Assembly: GCF_003387575.1 (NCBI RefSeq) | Contig: NZ_QUAB01000046.1 | Coordinates: 62,001 to 126,000 of the forward strand | Reading direction: 5' to 3' | From: Microbacterium bovistercoris | Lineage (GTDB): Bacteria > Actinomycetota > Actinomycetes > Actinomycetales > Microbacteriaceae | DNA length: 64,000 bases | Shown here: positions 26,212 to 35,505 of the stretch, piece by piece | Position numbering within the stretch: the first letter of the stretch is position 1 | How the letters are laid out: each line of letters begins with the position of its first letter | Program-made: the position numbers and the translations under genes | The notes under the pieces: model-generated | The model's database searches: none | What the model saw: only the letters and a program-made list of their open reading frames with translations | What the model was told of the DNA's origin: nothing

Positions 26212-28746
26212 TCAGCCCTTGACGGCGAAGTTGACGATCTTCGGAGCGCGCACGATCACGCGCACGATCTCCTTGCCCTCCAGCGCGCGCTGCACCTTCT
26301 CGTCGGCACGGGCGGCGGCCTCGAGATCGGCGTCCGAGATGTCGGCCGGCACGTCGAGCGTCGCGCGCACCTTGCCGTTCACCTGCACGGCGGTCGTGAC
26401 GGTGTCGTCCACCAGCAGTGCGGGGTCGGCGTCCGGCCACGGCACGGCGCTGACAGACGGCTCGTGACCGAGCCGTGCCCACAGCTCCTCGCCCGTGTGC
26501 GGCGCGATGGTCTCGATCATCATCGCCACGGTCTCGGCCGCCTCGCGCACGGCGGGGTCGCCGGCGCCGGCACCGGTGTCGATCGTCTTGCGGATGCCGT
26601 TGACCAGCTCCATCAGACGGGCGACGAGCACGTTGAACTTCGTCTGCTCGACGAGGCCCGGCGCATCGGCGAGCAGACGGTGGGTGATCCGACGGAGCGT
26701 CACATCGCCGGTCGCCGCGTCCGCGCCGACCGGGCTGGAGGTCTCGTCGCCGACGCGCAGGACGCGGGCCAGGAACTTGTGCGCGCCCGAGAGCGAGACG
26801 CCGTTCCACTCCTTGTCGTCCTCCACCGGGCCGGCGAAGGCCAGCGCCAGGCGCAGCGAGTCGGCGCCGTACTGCGCCAGCAGGTCGGAGAGCTCGACGA
26901 GGTTGCCCTTGCTCTTCGACATCTTCGAGCCGTCCATCAGCACCATGCCCTGGTTGACCAGGTTCGAGAACGGCTCCTGGAAGTCGATCAGCCCCATGTC
27001 GAAGAACACCTTCGTGATGAAGCGCGAGTACAGCAGATGCAGGATAGCGTGCTCGATGCCGCCGAAGTAGCCGTCCACCGGCGCCCAGCGCTTCGCCTCA
27101 GCCGGGTCGAACGCGAACTGGTCGCTGTTCGGCGACAGGAAGCGCAGGAAGTACCACGAGCTGTCCACGAAGGTGTCCATGGTGTCGGGATCGCGCAGTG
27201 CGGGCTCGCCGGTTGCGGGGTCGATCGTGCGCACCCACTCGGCTGCGGCCCCCAGGGGCGAGCTGCCCTTGGGCTTGAGGTCCAGTCCCTCCACGCTCGG
27301 CAGCTTCACCGGCAGTCGGTCCTCGGGCACGGGCACGACGGTCTCGTCCTGCAGGTGCAGCATCGGGATCGGCGTGCCCCAGAAGCGCTGGCGCGAGATC
27401 AGCCAGTCGCGCAGGCGGTAGTTCTTCGCGGCGCGACCGGTGCCGGCCTGCTCCATCCGCTCGATCGTCCGGGCGATCGCGTCGGCCTTCTCGAGGCCGT
27501 CCAGGTCTCCCGAGCCCGTCATCACGCCGTTGCCGACCAGGGCGGTGCCGGTGGTCGCGGGGTCGAGCTCGGCCAGGTCGCCGCCCTCGTTCGCGCCGCC
27601 GGCGACCGTGGTGTCGACGACGATCTTCACCGGCAGGTCGAATGCCCGGGCGAAATCGAGGTCGCGCTGATCGTGGGCGGGCACGGCCATGACCGCGCCG
27701 TGGCCGTAGTCGGCCAGCACGTAGTCGGCGGCCCAGATCGGCAGCCGCTCGCCGTTGACCGGATTGATCGCGTAGCGCTCCAGGAAGACACCGGTCTTCG
27801 GGCGGTCGGTGGACTGCCGCTCGATGTCGGATTCCTTCTGCGTCTTCTCCAGGTAGTCCTGGAAGCGCATCCGCACCTCCGCCGACGAACCTGCGGCCAG
27901 CTCGGCCGCCAGGTCGGCGTCGGGTGCGACGACGAAGAACGTCGCGCCGTGCAGCGTGTCAGGACGCGTCGAGAACACCGTGACGGGCTCGTCGCGGCCC
28001 TCGATGCGGAAGTCGACGTCGGCGCCGTGCGAGCGGCCGATCCAGTTGCGCTGCATCTGCAGCACCTTGTGCGGCCAGTGACCCTCGAGCGCGTCCAGGT
28101 CGTCGAGCAGCCGGTCGGCGTAGTCGGTGATCTTGAAGTACCACTGGGTGAGCTTCTTCTTCACGACCTCGGCGCCGCACCGCTCGCAGCGGCCTTCGAC
28201 GACCTGCTCGTTGGCGAGCACGGTCTGGTCGTTCGGGCACCAGTTCACCGCGCTCTTCTTGCGGTACGCCAGGCCCCGCTCGTACAGCTTCAGGAACAGC
28301 CACTGGTTCCAGCGGTAGTACTCGGGGTCGGAGGTGTGCAGCACGCGCGTCCAGTCGTACGACATGCCGTAGCCGCGGAAGCCGGCCTTGTGCTGCTCGA
28401 TGTTCTTGTAGGTCCACTCGCGCGGGTCGGCGCCGCGCTTGATCGCCGCGTTCTCGGCGGGCAGGCCGAACGAGTCCCAGCCGATCGGGTTCAGCACGTT
28501 CTGACCGCGGTGCCGCCAGTAGCGCGCCACGATGTCGGGGTACAGATAGTTGATCGCGTGTCCCATGTGCAGGTCGCCCGACGGGTACGGGAACATCCCG
28601 AGGATGTACTTCCGCGGCCGCTCGTCCTCGTCGCCGCCGGCGCGGAACGTGTCGTTCTGGGCCCAGTACTGCTGCCACTTGTCCTGGATGGCGTGCGCGG
28701 ACAGCGGCTCCGCGGTTTCGGTGGTGTCGGTCGGGTGCTCAGACAA
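26212..28746 (-). CDS. leuS: Leucyl-tRNA synthetase
   Basis: An 844-residue class I aminoacyl-tRNA synthetase that charges tRNA-Leu. It has the HIGH-box variant in [17 protein letters not shown] (residues 60-63), a CP1 editing domain with [20 protein letters not shown], the KMSKS loop in [14 protein letters not shown] (about residue 608), and the anticodon-binding and C-terminal domains ending [17 protein letters not shown]. No ATG or GTG fits the N-terminus; TTG 28746 gives [28 protein letters not shown], the expected beginning. The open frame continues far upstream but that is antisense shadow of pabB. Confidence 0.95.
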   Translation of the reverse strand: MSEHPTDTTETAEPLSAHAIQDKWQQYWAQNDTFRAGGDEDERPRKYILGMFPYPSGDLHMGHAINYLYPDIVARYWRHRGQNVLNPIGWDSFGLPAENAAIKRGADPREWTYKNIEQHKAGFRGYGMSYDWTRVLHTSDPEYYRWNQWLFLKLYERGLAYRKKSAVNWCPNDQTVLANEQVVEGRCERCGAEVVKKKLTQWYFKITDYADRLLDDLDALEGHWPHKVLQMQRNWIGRSHGADVDFRIEGRDEPVTVFSTRPDTLHGATFFVVAPDADLAAELAAGSSAEVRMRFQDYLEKTQKESDIERQSTDRPKTGVFLERYAINPVNGERLPIWAADYVLADYGHGAVMAVPAHDQRDLDFARAFDLPVKIVVDTTVAGGANEGGDLAELDPATTGTALVGNGVMTGSGDLDGLEKADAIARTIERMEQAGTGRAAKNYRLRDWLISRQRFWGTPIPMLHLQDETVVPVPEDRLPVKLPSVEGLDLKPKGSSPLGAAAEWVRTIDPATGEPALRDPDTMDTFVDSSWYFLRFLSPNSDQFAFDPAEAKRWAPVDGYFGGIEHAILHLLYSRFITKVFFDMGLIDFQEPFSNLVNQGMVLMDGSKMSKSKGNLVELSDLLAQYGADSLRLALAFAGPVEDDKEWNGVSLSGAHKFLARVLRVGDETSSPVGADAATGDVTLRRITHRLLADAPGLVEQTKFNVLVARLMELVNGIRKTIDTGAGAGDPAVREAAETVAMMIETIAPHTGEELWARLGHEPSVSAVPWPDADPALLVDDTVTTAVQVNGKVRATLDVPADISDADLEAAARADEKVQRALEGKEIVRVIVRAPKIVNFAVKG

Positions 28747-28826
28747 GGGACGGCCAATCTGACGGGATGCGGACTCTGCCAGCTGCAGAGGATGCTGATG
28801 AAGACGGAAGTTCCAGGATATCGCGT

Positions 28827-30137
28827 CTAGAATGCCCACTCCTCCGGCAGCCGCGCGCCGAGCGCCGCCAGCGGCGCCCGCGCCTTGGTCGCGACCTCGG
28901 CAGCCTCCTCCGCGGCATCCGACAGCCACGTGATCCCGCCGCCGGCGCCGACGTAAGCGGTGCCTGCGTCGATGAGGATGCTGCGGATCACCATCCCCAG
29001 ATCCGCGCAGCCGTCGAGGCCCACGTAGCCGAAGCATCCGGAGTAGACGCCGCGGGGCGCACGCTCCAGCCCGTGCAGGATCGTCATCGCGGAGAGCTTG
29101 GGGGCGCCGGTCATGCTGCCGGCCGGAAAGGCCGCCTCGCCGAGGTCGTCGACGGTGATCCCGGTGCGCAGCTGCGCGCTCACCGTGCTCACGAGCTGAT
29201 GCACGGCGGGGTACGACTCGACCTGCCAGAGCCGCTCCACCTCGATGGTGCCCGGCACGCCGACGTGCGAGAGATCGTTGCGCATCAGGTCGACGATCAT
29301 GACGTTCTCGGCGCGCTCCTTCTCGCTCGCGCGGAGCTCCTCCGCGAGGGCCGCGTCCCGCTCCGCCGTCGCGCCGCGCGGTCTGGTCCCCTTGATCGGG
29401 CTGGTGCGCACGACGCCGTCGCGCACCTCGAGGAACTGCTCCGGGCTCGCACTGAGCAGGTGCGTGCCGCCGGCGCGCAGGTACCCGCCGTGGTGCGCCG
29501 GCGTCGCGGCGCGCAGACGGCGGTAGACCGCGAAAGGGTCGGGCGGGGCGTCCGTCGTGAAGCGGGTGGTGAGGCAGAGCAGGTACGCGTCTCCGGCGCG
29601 GATCGCGTCGCGACAGCGCTCCACGAGCGCGATGTACTCCCCCACGCCGTGCCGGGCGACCGCGACCGACGCCGGCGGCTGCGACGGCGCGTCCAGCGGC
29701 GTCGGCGACAGCAGGCCGGCGGCGGTGCGCCGCCAGTCGTCCAGCTCGTCGGCGGACGCCAGCGCCCAGAAACGGCCGGTGGCATGGTCGACGGCGATCG
29801 CGCGTTCGACCGCGATCCAGACTGAGCCGTCTCCGTCGTCCGCGGCAGGCGCCGCCATCCGGCGGGCACCGTCCTCGTAGGACATCCATCCCACCCAGCC
29901 GCCGCGGAACGGCACCGGGCTCTCCGCGACACCCACGCCGCCGATCACGGTGCCGGAGATGCGCGCGGCATCCGTCTCGGGGTGGCCGACGCCGAGGATG
30001 CTCCATCCCTCCGAGATGTCCGGACCGGCGTCCAGCCAGAACGCCGCCTGCGCGCCGTCATCGAGTCGCGAGAAGAGGCTCTCCAGGTCGCCGCGGCCGT
30101 CGAGGGCACGGGCGAGCAGGGCGGACGGGAGAGGCAC
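28827..30137 (-). CDS. pabB: Aminodeoxychorismate synthase component I
   Basis: A 436-residue chorismate-binding enzyme that, with a PabA-type glutaminase, converts chorismate to 4-amino-4-deoxychorismate for folate synthesis. The PIKGT motif (247-251), with the lysine that distinguishes PabB from TrpE (PIAGT), is present, along with [24 protein letters not shown] and [12 protein letters not shown]. No pabA or pabC is adjacent. GTG 30137 is preceded by TACGCT at six bases, a leaderless arrangement mirrored by dedA on the other strand. Confidence 0.92.
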   Translation of the reverse strand: MPLPSALLARALDGRGDLESLFSRLDDGAQAAFWLDAGPDISEGWSILGVGHPETDAARISGTVIGGVGVAESPVPFRGGWVGWMSYEDGARRMAAPAADDGDGSVWIAVERAIAVDHATGRFWALASADELDDWRRTAAGLLSPTPLDAPSQPPASVAVARHGVGEYIALVERCRDAIRAGDAYLLCLTTRFTTDAPPDPFAVYRRLRAATPAHHGGYLRAGGTHLLSASPEQFLEVRDGVVRTSPIKGTRPRGATAERDAALAEELRASEKERAENVMIVDLMRNDLSHVGVPGTIEVERLWQVESYPAVHQLVSTVSAQLRTGITVDDLGEAAFPAGSMTGAPKLSAMTILHGLERAPRGVYSGCFGYVGLDGCADLGMVIRSILIDAGTAYVGAGGGITWLSDAAEEAAEVATKARAPLAALGARLPEEWAF

Positions 30138-30143
30138 GAAGCA

Positions 30144-30149
30144 AGCGTA
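30144..30149 (-). promoter_or_regulatory. -10 element of pabB (leaderless start)
   Basis: TACGCT on the minus strand, exactly six bases before GTG 30137. The divergent dedA promoter has the identical hexamer and spacing 46 bases away. Confidence 0.6.
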
Positions 30150-30194
30150 CGGCCCTCGGCGGACCGCTCCCAGCGAACGATGCCGTCCAGGCCG

Positions 30195-30200
30195 TACGCT
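30195..30200 (+). promoter_or_regulatory. -10 element of dedA (leaderless start)
   Basis: TACGCT, exactly six bases before GTG 30207. Confidence 0.6.
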
Positions 30201-30206
30201 CGTTCC

Positions 30207-30863
30207 GTGGACCAGTTGCTGACGTGGGTCATCGACGCCGTGCAGTCGATGGACCCCGTGCTGCGGACGCTCATCGCCGGCGTCGCGATCATGCTCGAGA
30301 CGAGCATCCTGATCGGTCTCATCGTGCCGGGCGACACCGTCGTGCTCGTCGCCGCCGTCGGCGTGACGGACGTGTGGCAGGGCGTCTTCCTCGTGATCGC
30401 CGTCGTGATCGGATCCCTCCTCGGCGAATCGATCGGGTTCTGGCTGGGGCACTGGATCGGCCCCCACATCCGGCACTCCCGGATCGGACGCTGGATCGGC
30501 GAGGACCACTGGGTCCGCTCGGAGCGCTACCTGCAGCGCCGCGGCGGCATCGCGATCTTCCTGTCCCGGTTCCTGCCGGTGCTGCACTCCCTCGTACCGC
30601 TCACCGTGGGCATGAGCGAGTACGCCTACCGGCGGTTCATCGCCTGGACCCTCCCTGCCTGCGTGCTGTGGGCGACGGTGTACGTCAGTGTGGGATCGCT
30701 CGTGGCCGGCAGCTACAAGGAACTCGCCGACCGCGTGCACTACGCCGGCTACCTGTTCGTCGGCGCGATCCTGCTGTTCCTCGTGATCGTGTTCGCCGTG
30801 AAGAAGGTCATCTCCCGACGCGAGGAACATCACATGTCGGATGCGGATGGGCCCAGCGCGTGA
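30207..30863 (+). CDS. DedA family membrane protein
   Basis: A 218-residue protein of the DedA (SNARE-associated) family. Signature parts are ETSILIGLIVPGDTVVLVAAVG, the SLLGESIGFWLGHWIGPHI segment with the conserved acidic residue, and the arginine-rich LSRFLPVLHSLVPLTVGMSEYAYRRF motif. Family members act in lipid flipping and membrane potential homeostasis. GTG 30207 is the leaderless start; longer in-frame openings upstream run antisense through pabB and are rejected. The App1-type gene follows 30 bases later. Confidence 0.92.
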   Translation: MDQLLTWVIDAVQSMDPVLRTLIAGVAIMLETSILIGLIVPGDTVVLVAAVGVTDVWQGVFLVIAVVIGSLLGESIGFWLGHWIGPHIRHSRIGRWIGEDHWVRSERYLQRRGGIAIFLSRFLPVLHSLVPLTVGMSEYAYRRFIAWTLPACVLWATVYVSVGSLVAGSYKELADRVHYAGYLFVGAILLFLVIVFAVKKVISRREEHHMSDADGPSA

Positions 30864-30896
30864 GACGCGTGCGGCATCCGTGAAAGACTGAGGGTG

Positions 30897-31928
30897 ATGT
30901 CACCCGCCGCCGCGGCCAAGATCCATTGGTTCGCCCGCCTCGAGCACCGCTTCCACGTCTCACGCGAACGTCGCGCACGCAGACGAGGGCGTTCAGCGAC
31001 CGTCGTGCCGTTCCCCGGCTACGGCGGCAAAGGCTGGGTGAGAGTCGTCGGACGCGTGCTCATCGTGCCCCCGCCCCCGCGGAAGGCGAGCGGCGACGGC
31101 GCCGGCGTGCGCGGCTGGCGCTCCTTCGTCGGCATCCCGGTGAGCTTCGCCTCGGTGCGCATCGAGATCGGCGGGCGCACCCACACCGTCGTCGCCGACC
31201 GCGGAGGTGTCGTCGACACCGTCGTCGAGGCCGACCTCCAGCCCGGCTGGCAGACCTTCACGATGGCCGCCGACCGGCAGGAGCCGGTCGAGGCGACCGT
31301 GTTCGTCGTCGACGAGGACATCCGCTTCGGAGTGGTGTGCGATGTGGACGACACCGTCATGGTCACGGCGCTCCCCCGCCCGTTCGTCGCGGCCTGGAAC
31401 TCGTTCGTGGTGGACGAGCACGCGCGCACCCCCGTTCCCGGCATGGCGGTGCTGCTCGAGCAGATCATGCGCGATCACCCCGGGTCGCCGATGATCTACC
31501 TGTCCACCGGCGCATGGAACGTGGCGCCGACGCTGCGCAGATTCCTCTCCCGCCATCTCTTCCCGCAGGGCTCGATGCTGCTCACGGACTGGGGCCCCAC
31601 CCACGACCGCTGGTTCCGCAGCGGCCGCGAGCACAAGCTGGCCAATCTGCGCAGACTCGCAGAGGAGTTCCCCGACATCCGCTGGCTGCTCATCGGCGAT
31701 GACGGCCAGCACGACGAGTCGACCTACGGACAGTTCCTCGTCGAGCATCCGTCTTCTGTCGCGGGCGTCGCGATCCGCCGCCTGCTGCCGGCCGAGGCCG
31801 TGCTGGCCGGTGGTCGCACCGTCGCCGGCGATCACTCCGGCGATGATGTGCCGTGGGTCAGTGCGGTGGACGGCGCCGGGCTGCGCGAACTGCTTGGCGA
31901 GGCCGGCATCGTCGATCCGCGGGACTGA
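30897..31928 (+). CDS. App1-like phosphatidate phosphatase (DUF2183)
   Basis: A 343-residue protein with the DUF2183 (App1 catalytic) domain. It carries the HAD-like nucleotide VCDVDDTVMVT near residue 150, matching the DxDDT catalytic motif, then YLSTGAWNVAPTLRRFL and PDIRWLLIGDDGQHD, the typical second and third motifs. The N-terminal half contains a beta-rich domain (VRIEIGGRTHTVVADRGG). The enzyme probably dephosphorylates phosphatidate or a related lipid phosphate. GTG 30894 directly before ATG 30897 is an alternative start. Placement after dedA fits a membrane-lipid theme. Confidence 0.85.
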   Translation: MSPAAAAKIHWFARLEHRFHVSRERRARRRGRSATVVPFPGYGGKGWVRVVGRVLIVPPPPRKASGDGAGVRGWRSFVGIPVSFASVRIEIGGRTHTVVADRGGVVDTVVEADLQPGWQTFTMAADRQEPVEATVFVVDEDIRFGVVCDVDDTVMVTALPRPFVAAWNSFVVDEHARTPVPGMAVLLEQIMRDHPGSPMIYLSTGAWNVAPTLRRFLSRHLFPQGSMLLTDWGPTHDRWFRSGREHKLANLRRLAEEFPDIRWLLIGDDGQHDESTYGQFLVEHPSSVAGVAIRRLLPAEAVLAGGRTVAGDHSGDDVPWVSAVDGAGLRELLGEAGIVDPRD

Positions 31929-31943
31929 CCTCCGCCGTCACCC

Positions 31944-34079
31944 TCAGCCGGCGTTCGCCGTCGCGGGCGGCACGCGCAGCGAGCCGTAGCGCTTCATCCG
32001 GTGCCAGCGCAGCCTGTTGCCGGCGATCGCCGTGAAGACCGACTGGATCACCACCAGATACATCAGCTGCCGGTAAACCACCTGCTGCAGGGGCAGCGTC
32101 CACAGGGGCTTCAGCGACTCTCCGTCCATGCGGAACGCGTACACCGCCATGCCGAGCTGGATGGCGAGGAATCCGAGCCACACGGCCAGAACGCGCATCG
32201 GGTCGAGGAAGAACAGCCCGTAGATCGCGAAGACGTCGACCAGCGGAGCGAACAGCGGCAGCAGCACCTGCAGCACCAGCAGGTAGGTGAGCCCGCGCCT
32301 GCCGAGCTTGCCGGCCTGCCCCTTCTGCCTCATCGCGCCACGATGCTTCCACATCGCCTGCAGCGTGCCGTAGCACCACCGGTAGCGCTGCTTCCAGAGC
32401 GCACCGAGGGTGGCGGGCGCCTCCGTCCAGGCGCGCGCATCCTCCTGGTAGACCACGCGCCAGCCGTCGCGGCACAGCGCCATCGTCAGGTCGGTGTCCT
32501 CGGCGAGCGTCTCGTCGCTGACGCCGCCGACGCGCTTCAGAGCGCTCCGCCGGAACGCGCCGATGGCACCGGGAACCGTCGGCATGCACTCCGCGACGTC
32601 GAACAGCCGGCGGTCGAGGTTGAAACCGACCACGTACTCGATGTGCTGCCAGGCGCCGAGCACGCCGCCGCGGTTGGCGACCTTCGTGTTTCCGGAGACC
32701 GCCCCGACGGCGGAGTCCTCGAAGGGCTGGATGAGCCGCGCGACCGTGTCCTCCTCGAACACGGTGTCCCCGTCGACCATGACGATCAGCTCGCCGTGCG
32801 CGGCGGCGATGCCGGTGTTCAGCGCGGAAGGCTTCCCGCCGTTGGCCTGCCGGATCAGCGTCACCTGCGGCAGCCGGAGAGCCTCGACGATGGCCGCCGT
32901 GTCGTCGGCGGATCCGTCGTCGACGACGATGATCTCGACCGGATGCCGCGACGCGGCGATCGATCTGACCGCGGCCTCGATCCCCGCGGCCTCGTTGTGC
33001 GCCGGGACGATCACGGAAACCAGTCCGTCGTAGATCCAGGGCCGCCGCTTCGCCCGCTGCTTGGCCAGGCGGCGATGGTGCGCGGCCAGCACGACGACGA
33101 GGATCGCCCGCACCACCATGACGATGCCCGCGATCACCAGGCCGATCCCGATCAGGGCGACCACCGCGGCGCTCACCCAGAGCGTGGAGACGAAGACGGT
33201 GCCGCGGAACTGCTCGACGGGAGTGGTGGCGCGAACCGTGCCCGCGAGGTCCGCGGAGGCACCGACCGTCGTCACCGTGATCCCCCGCTGCTGCAGCTCA
33301 GGCAGCAGGCGCTCGAGAGCGGCCACGGTCTCGGAGCGGTTCCCGCCGCCGTCGTGCATGAGCAGGATCTGCCCCTGCTCGTCCGGCGGAGTGGAGTTCG
33401 CCACGATCTCGTCGACGCCAGGGCGCTCCCAGTCTCGACTGTCGAGGGTCGAGAGCACCGACAGGTAGCCTCGGGCCCCCGCATCCTCGACGACGTCCCA
33501 GGTGCCCTTGTCGAGCGCGCCGGGCGTGGAGCTGTACGGCGGGCGGAACAGCGACGTGGTGATGCCGCCCGCACCGGCGACGGCGCTCTGCGCACCGTCG
33601 AACTCGATGTCGGTTCGCCAGTCGGGGGCGCCCGCGAGATCGGCGTGGGTGAGTGTGTGGGTGCCGATCTCGTGCCCCTCGGCGATGATCCGCCTAACGA
33701 TGTCGGGGTGCTCGGCGGCGGCAGTGCCGACGAGGAAGAAGGTGGCGTGCACGCCGTGCGCCTCGAGCACATCGAGGATGCGCGGCGTCCAGACCGGGTC
33801 GGGACCGTCGTCGAAGGTCAGCGCGAGTGATCCGTCCTTCGGCGCGGCAGTGTCGACGCCGTCCCTGGTGTCGAGGATCGGCTCGCCTGTGGGATCCTCC
33901 GCCACCGCAGATGCACGGTCACCTGCGGGACGCGAGTCCTCATCCGTGGATGTCAGCTGATGCGTGTACCCCTGGATGGCGAGGGCGGCGGTGAGGGCGA
34001 GCAGCACGGCGATCAGCGAGATCCAGTGCACCTTCACGCGCGCGGCACGGGCATCGCGCCGCATCTGGGCGCGACTCAC
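31944..34079 (-). CDS. Fused polysaccharide deacetylase-glycosyltransferase (NodB-GT2)
   Basis: A 711-residue membrane enzyme with two catalytic domains. After an N-terminal transmembrane segment comes a NodB deacetylase with TFDDGPD (88-94), metal-binding HTLTH (His141, His145) and LFRPPYSS. Two hydrophobic helices (about 296-333) lead to a processive GT2 synthase of the PgaC/hyaluronan type: VSVIVPAHNE, DGD (436-438), AEDTD (526-530) and QRYRW (564-568), then C-terminal membrane helices. It probably polymerises and deacetylates an N-acetylglucosamine-type exopolysaccharide; PgaB and PgaC do this as separate proteins elsewhere. GTG 34079 overlaps the upstream gene by four bases. Confidence 0.88.
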   Translation of the reverse strand: MSRAQMRRDARAARVKVHWISLIAVLLALTAALAIQGYTHQLTSTDEDSRPAGDRASAVAEDPTGEPILDTRDGVDTAAPKDGSLALTFDDGPDPVWTPRILDVLEAHGVHATFFLVGTAAAEHPDIVRRIIAEGHEIGTHTLTHADLAGAPDWRTDIEFDGAQSAVAGAGGITTSLFRPPYSSTPGALDKGTWDVVEDAGARGYLSVLSTLDSRDWERPGVDEIVANSTPPDEQGQILLMHDGGGNRSETVAALERLLPELQQRGITVTTVGASADLAGTVRATTPVEQFRGTVFVSTLWVSAAVVALIGIGLVIAGIVMVVRAILVVVLAAHHRRLAKQRAKRRPWIYDGLVSVIVPAHNEAAGIEAAVRSIAASRHPVEIIVVDDGSADDTAAIVEALRLPQVTLIRQANGGKPSALNTGIAAAHGELIVMVDGDTVFEEDTVARLIQPFEDSAVGAVSGNTKVANRGGVLGAWQHIEYVVGFNLDRRLFDVAECMPTVPGAIGAFRRSALKRVGGVSDETLAEDTDLTMALCRDGWRVVYQEDARAWTEAPATLGALWKQRYRWCYGTLQAMWKHRGAMRQKGQAGKLGRRGLTYLLVLQVLLPLFAPLVDVFAIYGLFFLDPMRVLAVWLGFLAIQLGMAVYAFRMDGESLKPLWTLPLQQVVYRQLMYLVVIQSVFTAIAGNRLRWHRMKRYGSLRVPPATANAG

Positions 34080-34546
34080 GACGCGCGGGGCTTCGGCGTC
34101 GGATCGGCCTTGCGGGTGTCGCCCGGTGTCTCACGGGAACGGTTCTGCCCCGGTGCGGTGCCGCTGCTGCCTGGGGCGGTCTCGGTCGGCTCAGGTGCCG
34201 GCGCCGGCGCCGTGGACGGCGCGGGCGGAGCGGACGGGACGGAGGCCGGTGCCGGGTCGGCGGTATCCGCCTGTTCGCCGGGGACATCGACAGGGTCGGC
34301 ACTCGGCTCGACGGGCACGGCATCCGCCGTCTTCGGCACCGTGGTGGGTGCGGGCGGTGCGACGGCGGCGCGCGGCTGGGGCAGCAGCGGTGCGTCGATC
34401 GAGGGACCGCCGAGGAACGCGCTGATCGCCAGCGCCACGTACGCGACGGCGAGAACGACGAGCGCCCACAGCGTGCGGCGGATCCAGCGCATCCGGCGCC
34501 CCGCGGGGTCGACGAAGACGGGTTCGGGGGTCACCGCTTCGGGCAT
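34076..34546 (-). CDS. Proline-rich single-pass membrane protein
   Basis: A 156-residue protein of unknown function. A short cytosolic N-terminus (MPEAVTPEPVFVDPAGRRMRWIRR) precedes one transmembrane helix (LWALVVLAVAYVALAISAFL); the rest is an extracytoplasmic Pro/Ala/Thr/Ser-rich, probably disordered chain ending in TRKADPTPKPRAS. ATG 34546 has the ribosome site GAGGAG. It overlaps the NodB-GT2 gene by four bases (GTGA) and precedes it, so it probably serves the same machine, for instance as wall-spanning scaffold for the nascent polysaccharide. That role is inferred from the operon only. Confidence 0.72.
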   Translation of the reverse strand: MPEAVTPEPVFVDPAGRRMRWIRRTLWALVVLAVAYVALAISAFLGGPSIDAPLLPQPRAAVAPPAPTTVPKTADAVPVEPSADPVDVPGEQADTADPAPASVPSAPPAPSTAPAPAPEPTETAPGSSGTAPGQNRSRETPGDTRKADPTPKPRAS

Positions 34547-34578
34547 GGTGAAGCTCCTCGGGGGATCGGGCGTTCGCG

Positions 34579-34584
34579 ATTCTA
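34579..34584 (-). promoter_or_regulatory. -10 element of the polysaccharide operon
   Basis: TAGAAT on the minus strand, 32 bases before ATG 34546, leaving a leader of about 26 bases with a good ribosome site. Confidence 0.45.
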
Positions 34585-34632
34585 CGCGGGTGCCTGCCAC
34601 GAACGCTGAGGATTCCGGCAGAGAGCGCGCCG

Positions 34633-34638
34633 TATCCT
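34633..34638 (+). promoter_or_regulatory. -10 element of the predicted DNA glycosylase gene (leaderless start)
   Basis: TATCCT, exactly six bases before GTG 34645. Confidence 0.55.
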
Positions 34639-34644
34639 CGTGAG

Positions 34645-35505
34645 GTGACCCTCACGACCTCGCTCCTCGACGCCACGACGTGGACCGCTCGCGCGGCGGC
34701 GCACGAGGCGCGCGCGGACGCGCTGACCGCAGCGCACCGCGCGCGTGCGGCACGCGGTGAGAAGCATCCCGTCGAGGACTTCCTGTTCACCTACTACTCG
34801 TACAAGCCGGCGCAGCTGCGCCGCTGGCATCCCGGCGCAGGCGTCGTACTGGCGGAGGCCGCGGAGCGACAGACCTGGCGGTGGTACTCCCCTGGTCCGG
34901 TCGCCGACTCTGCGATGCCGGATGCCGGCGTGTTCGCGACGGAGAAGCCGGAGCTCGCGGCACTCGTCGAGCGAATGCTGCGCAGCACCGCCGCGCGACC
35001 CGGCAGGTTCGGATGCTTCGGACTGCACGAATGGGCCATGGTGTATCGCGAGGAGGAACACCGGCATCCGGCGCCGCTGCGCCTCGGACAGGCGGGTACC
35101 GATGCCGTCGTCGAGGCGAACGATCTGCGCTGCACGCACTTCGACGCGTTCCGCTTCTTCACGCGGGATGCGGTGCCGCGCAACGCCCTGCCGCTGTCGC
35201 GGGCGCTGCAGCCCGAGATCGAGCAGCCGGGATGCCTGCACGCCGGCATGGACCTCTACAAGTGGGCGATGAAGCTCGGTCCGCTGCTGCCCGGCGAGCT
35301 GCTGCTGGACGCATTCGAGCTCGCGCGCGACATCCGGCAGCTCGACATGGAGGCGGCGCCCTACGACCTCTCCGCGTGGGGCGTCGAGCCGGTGCGGATC
35401 GAGACCGCCGAGGGCAAGGCGGAGTACGTCAGGCAGCAGCGCGGATTCGCCGAGCGCGGCACGGTGCTGCGGCGGCGGATGCTGGAGGCATGGCTGGGCG
35501 CCTGA
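34645..35505 (+). CDS. Conserved actinobacterial protein, annotated as 3-methyladenine DNA glycosylase
   Basis: A 286-residue soluble protein of an actinobacterial family usually labelled 3-methyladenine DNA glycosylase. Characteristic stretches are PVEDFLFTYYSYKPAQLRRWHPG, RPGRFGCFGLHEWAMVYR, NDLRCTHFDAFRFFT and CLHAGMDLYKWAMKL. The dense conserved His/Cys/Trp residues suggest an enzyme, but no helix-hairpin-helix or classic glycosylase motif is visible, so the activity should be treated as unproven. GTG 34645 has a leaderless -10 at six bases. Its stop abuts the stop of the GH3 gene with no gap. Confidence 0.7.
   Translation: MTLTTSLLDATTWTARAAAHEARADALTAAHRARAARGEKHPVEDFLFTYYSYKPAQLRRWHPGAGVVLAEAAERQTWRWYSPGPVADSAMPDAGVFATEKPELAALVERMLRSTAARPGRFGCFGLHEWAMVYREEEHRHPAPLRLGQAGTDAVVEANDLRCTHFDAFRFFTRDAVPRNALPLSRALQPEIEQPGCLHAGMDLYKWAMKLGPLLPGELLLDAFELARDIRQLDMEAAPYDLSAWGVEPVRIETAEGKAEYVRQQRGFAERGTVLRRRMLEAWLGA

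Noticed and set aside
25204..28830. A very long plus-strand open frame antisense to the small membrane genes and leuS
   Set aside because: Composition is Arg/His/Gly/Val-rich without any domain, and it runs exactly opposite well-supported genes. This is the usual artefact of high-GC codon bias.
28747..30006. Apparent 420-residue N-terminal extension of LeuS
   Set aside because: The extension is an out-of-frame reading of pabB; LeuS homology begins at TTG 28746.
34579..34586. TTCTACG near the polysaccharide operon as a cyd-type operator
   Set aside because: The second arm reads GTGCCTG rather than CGTAGAA, so there is no palindrome; the bases are explained as a TAGAAT -10 on the minus strand.
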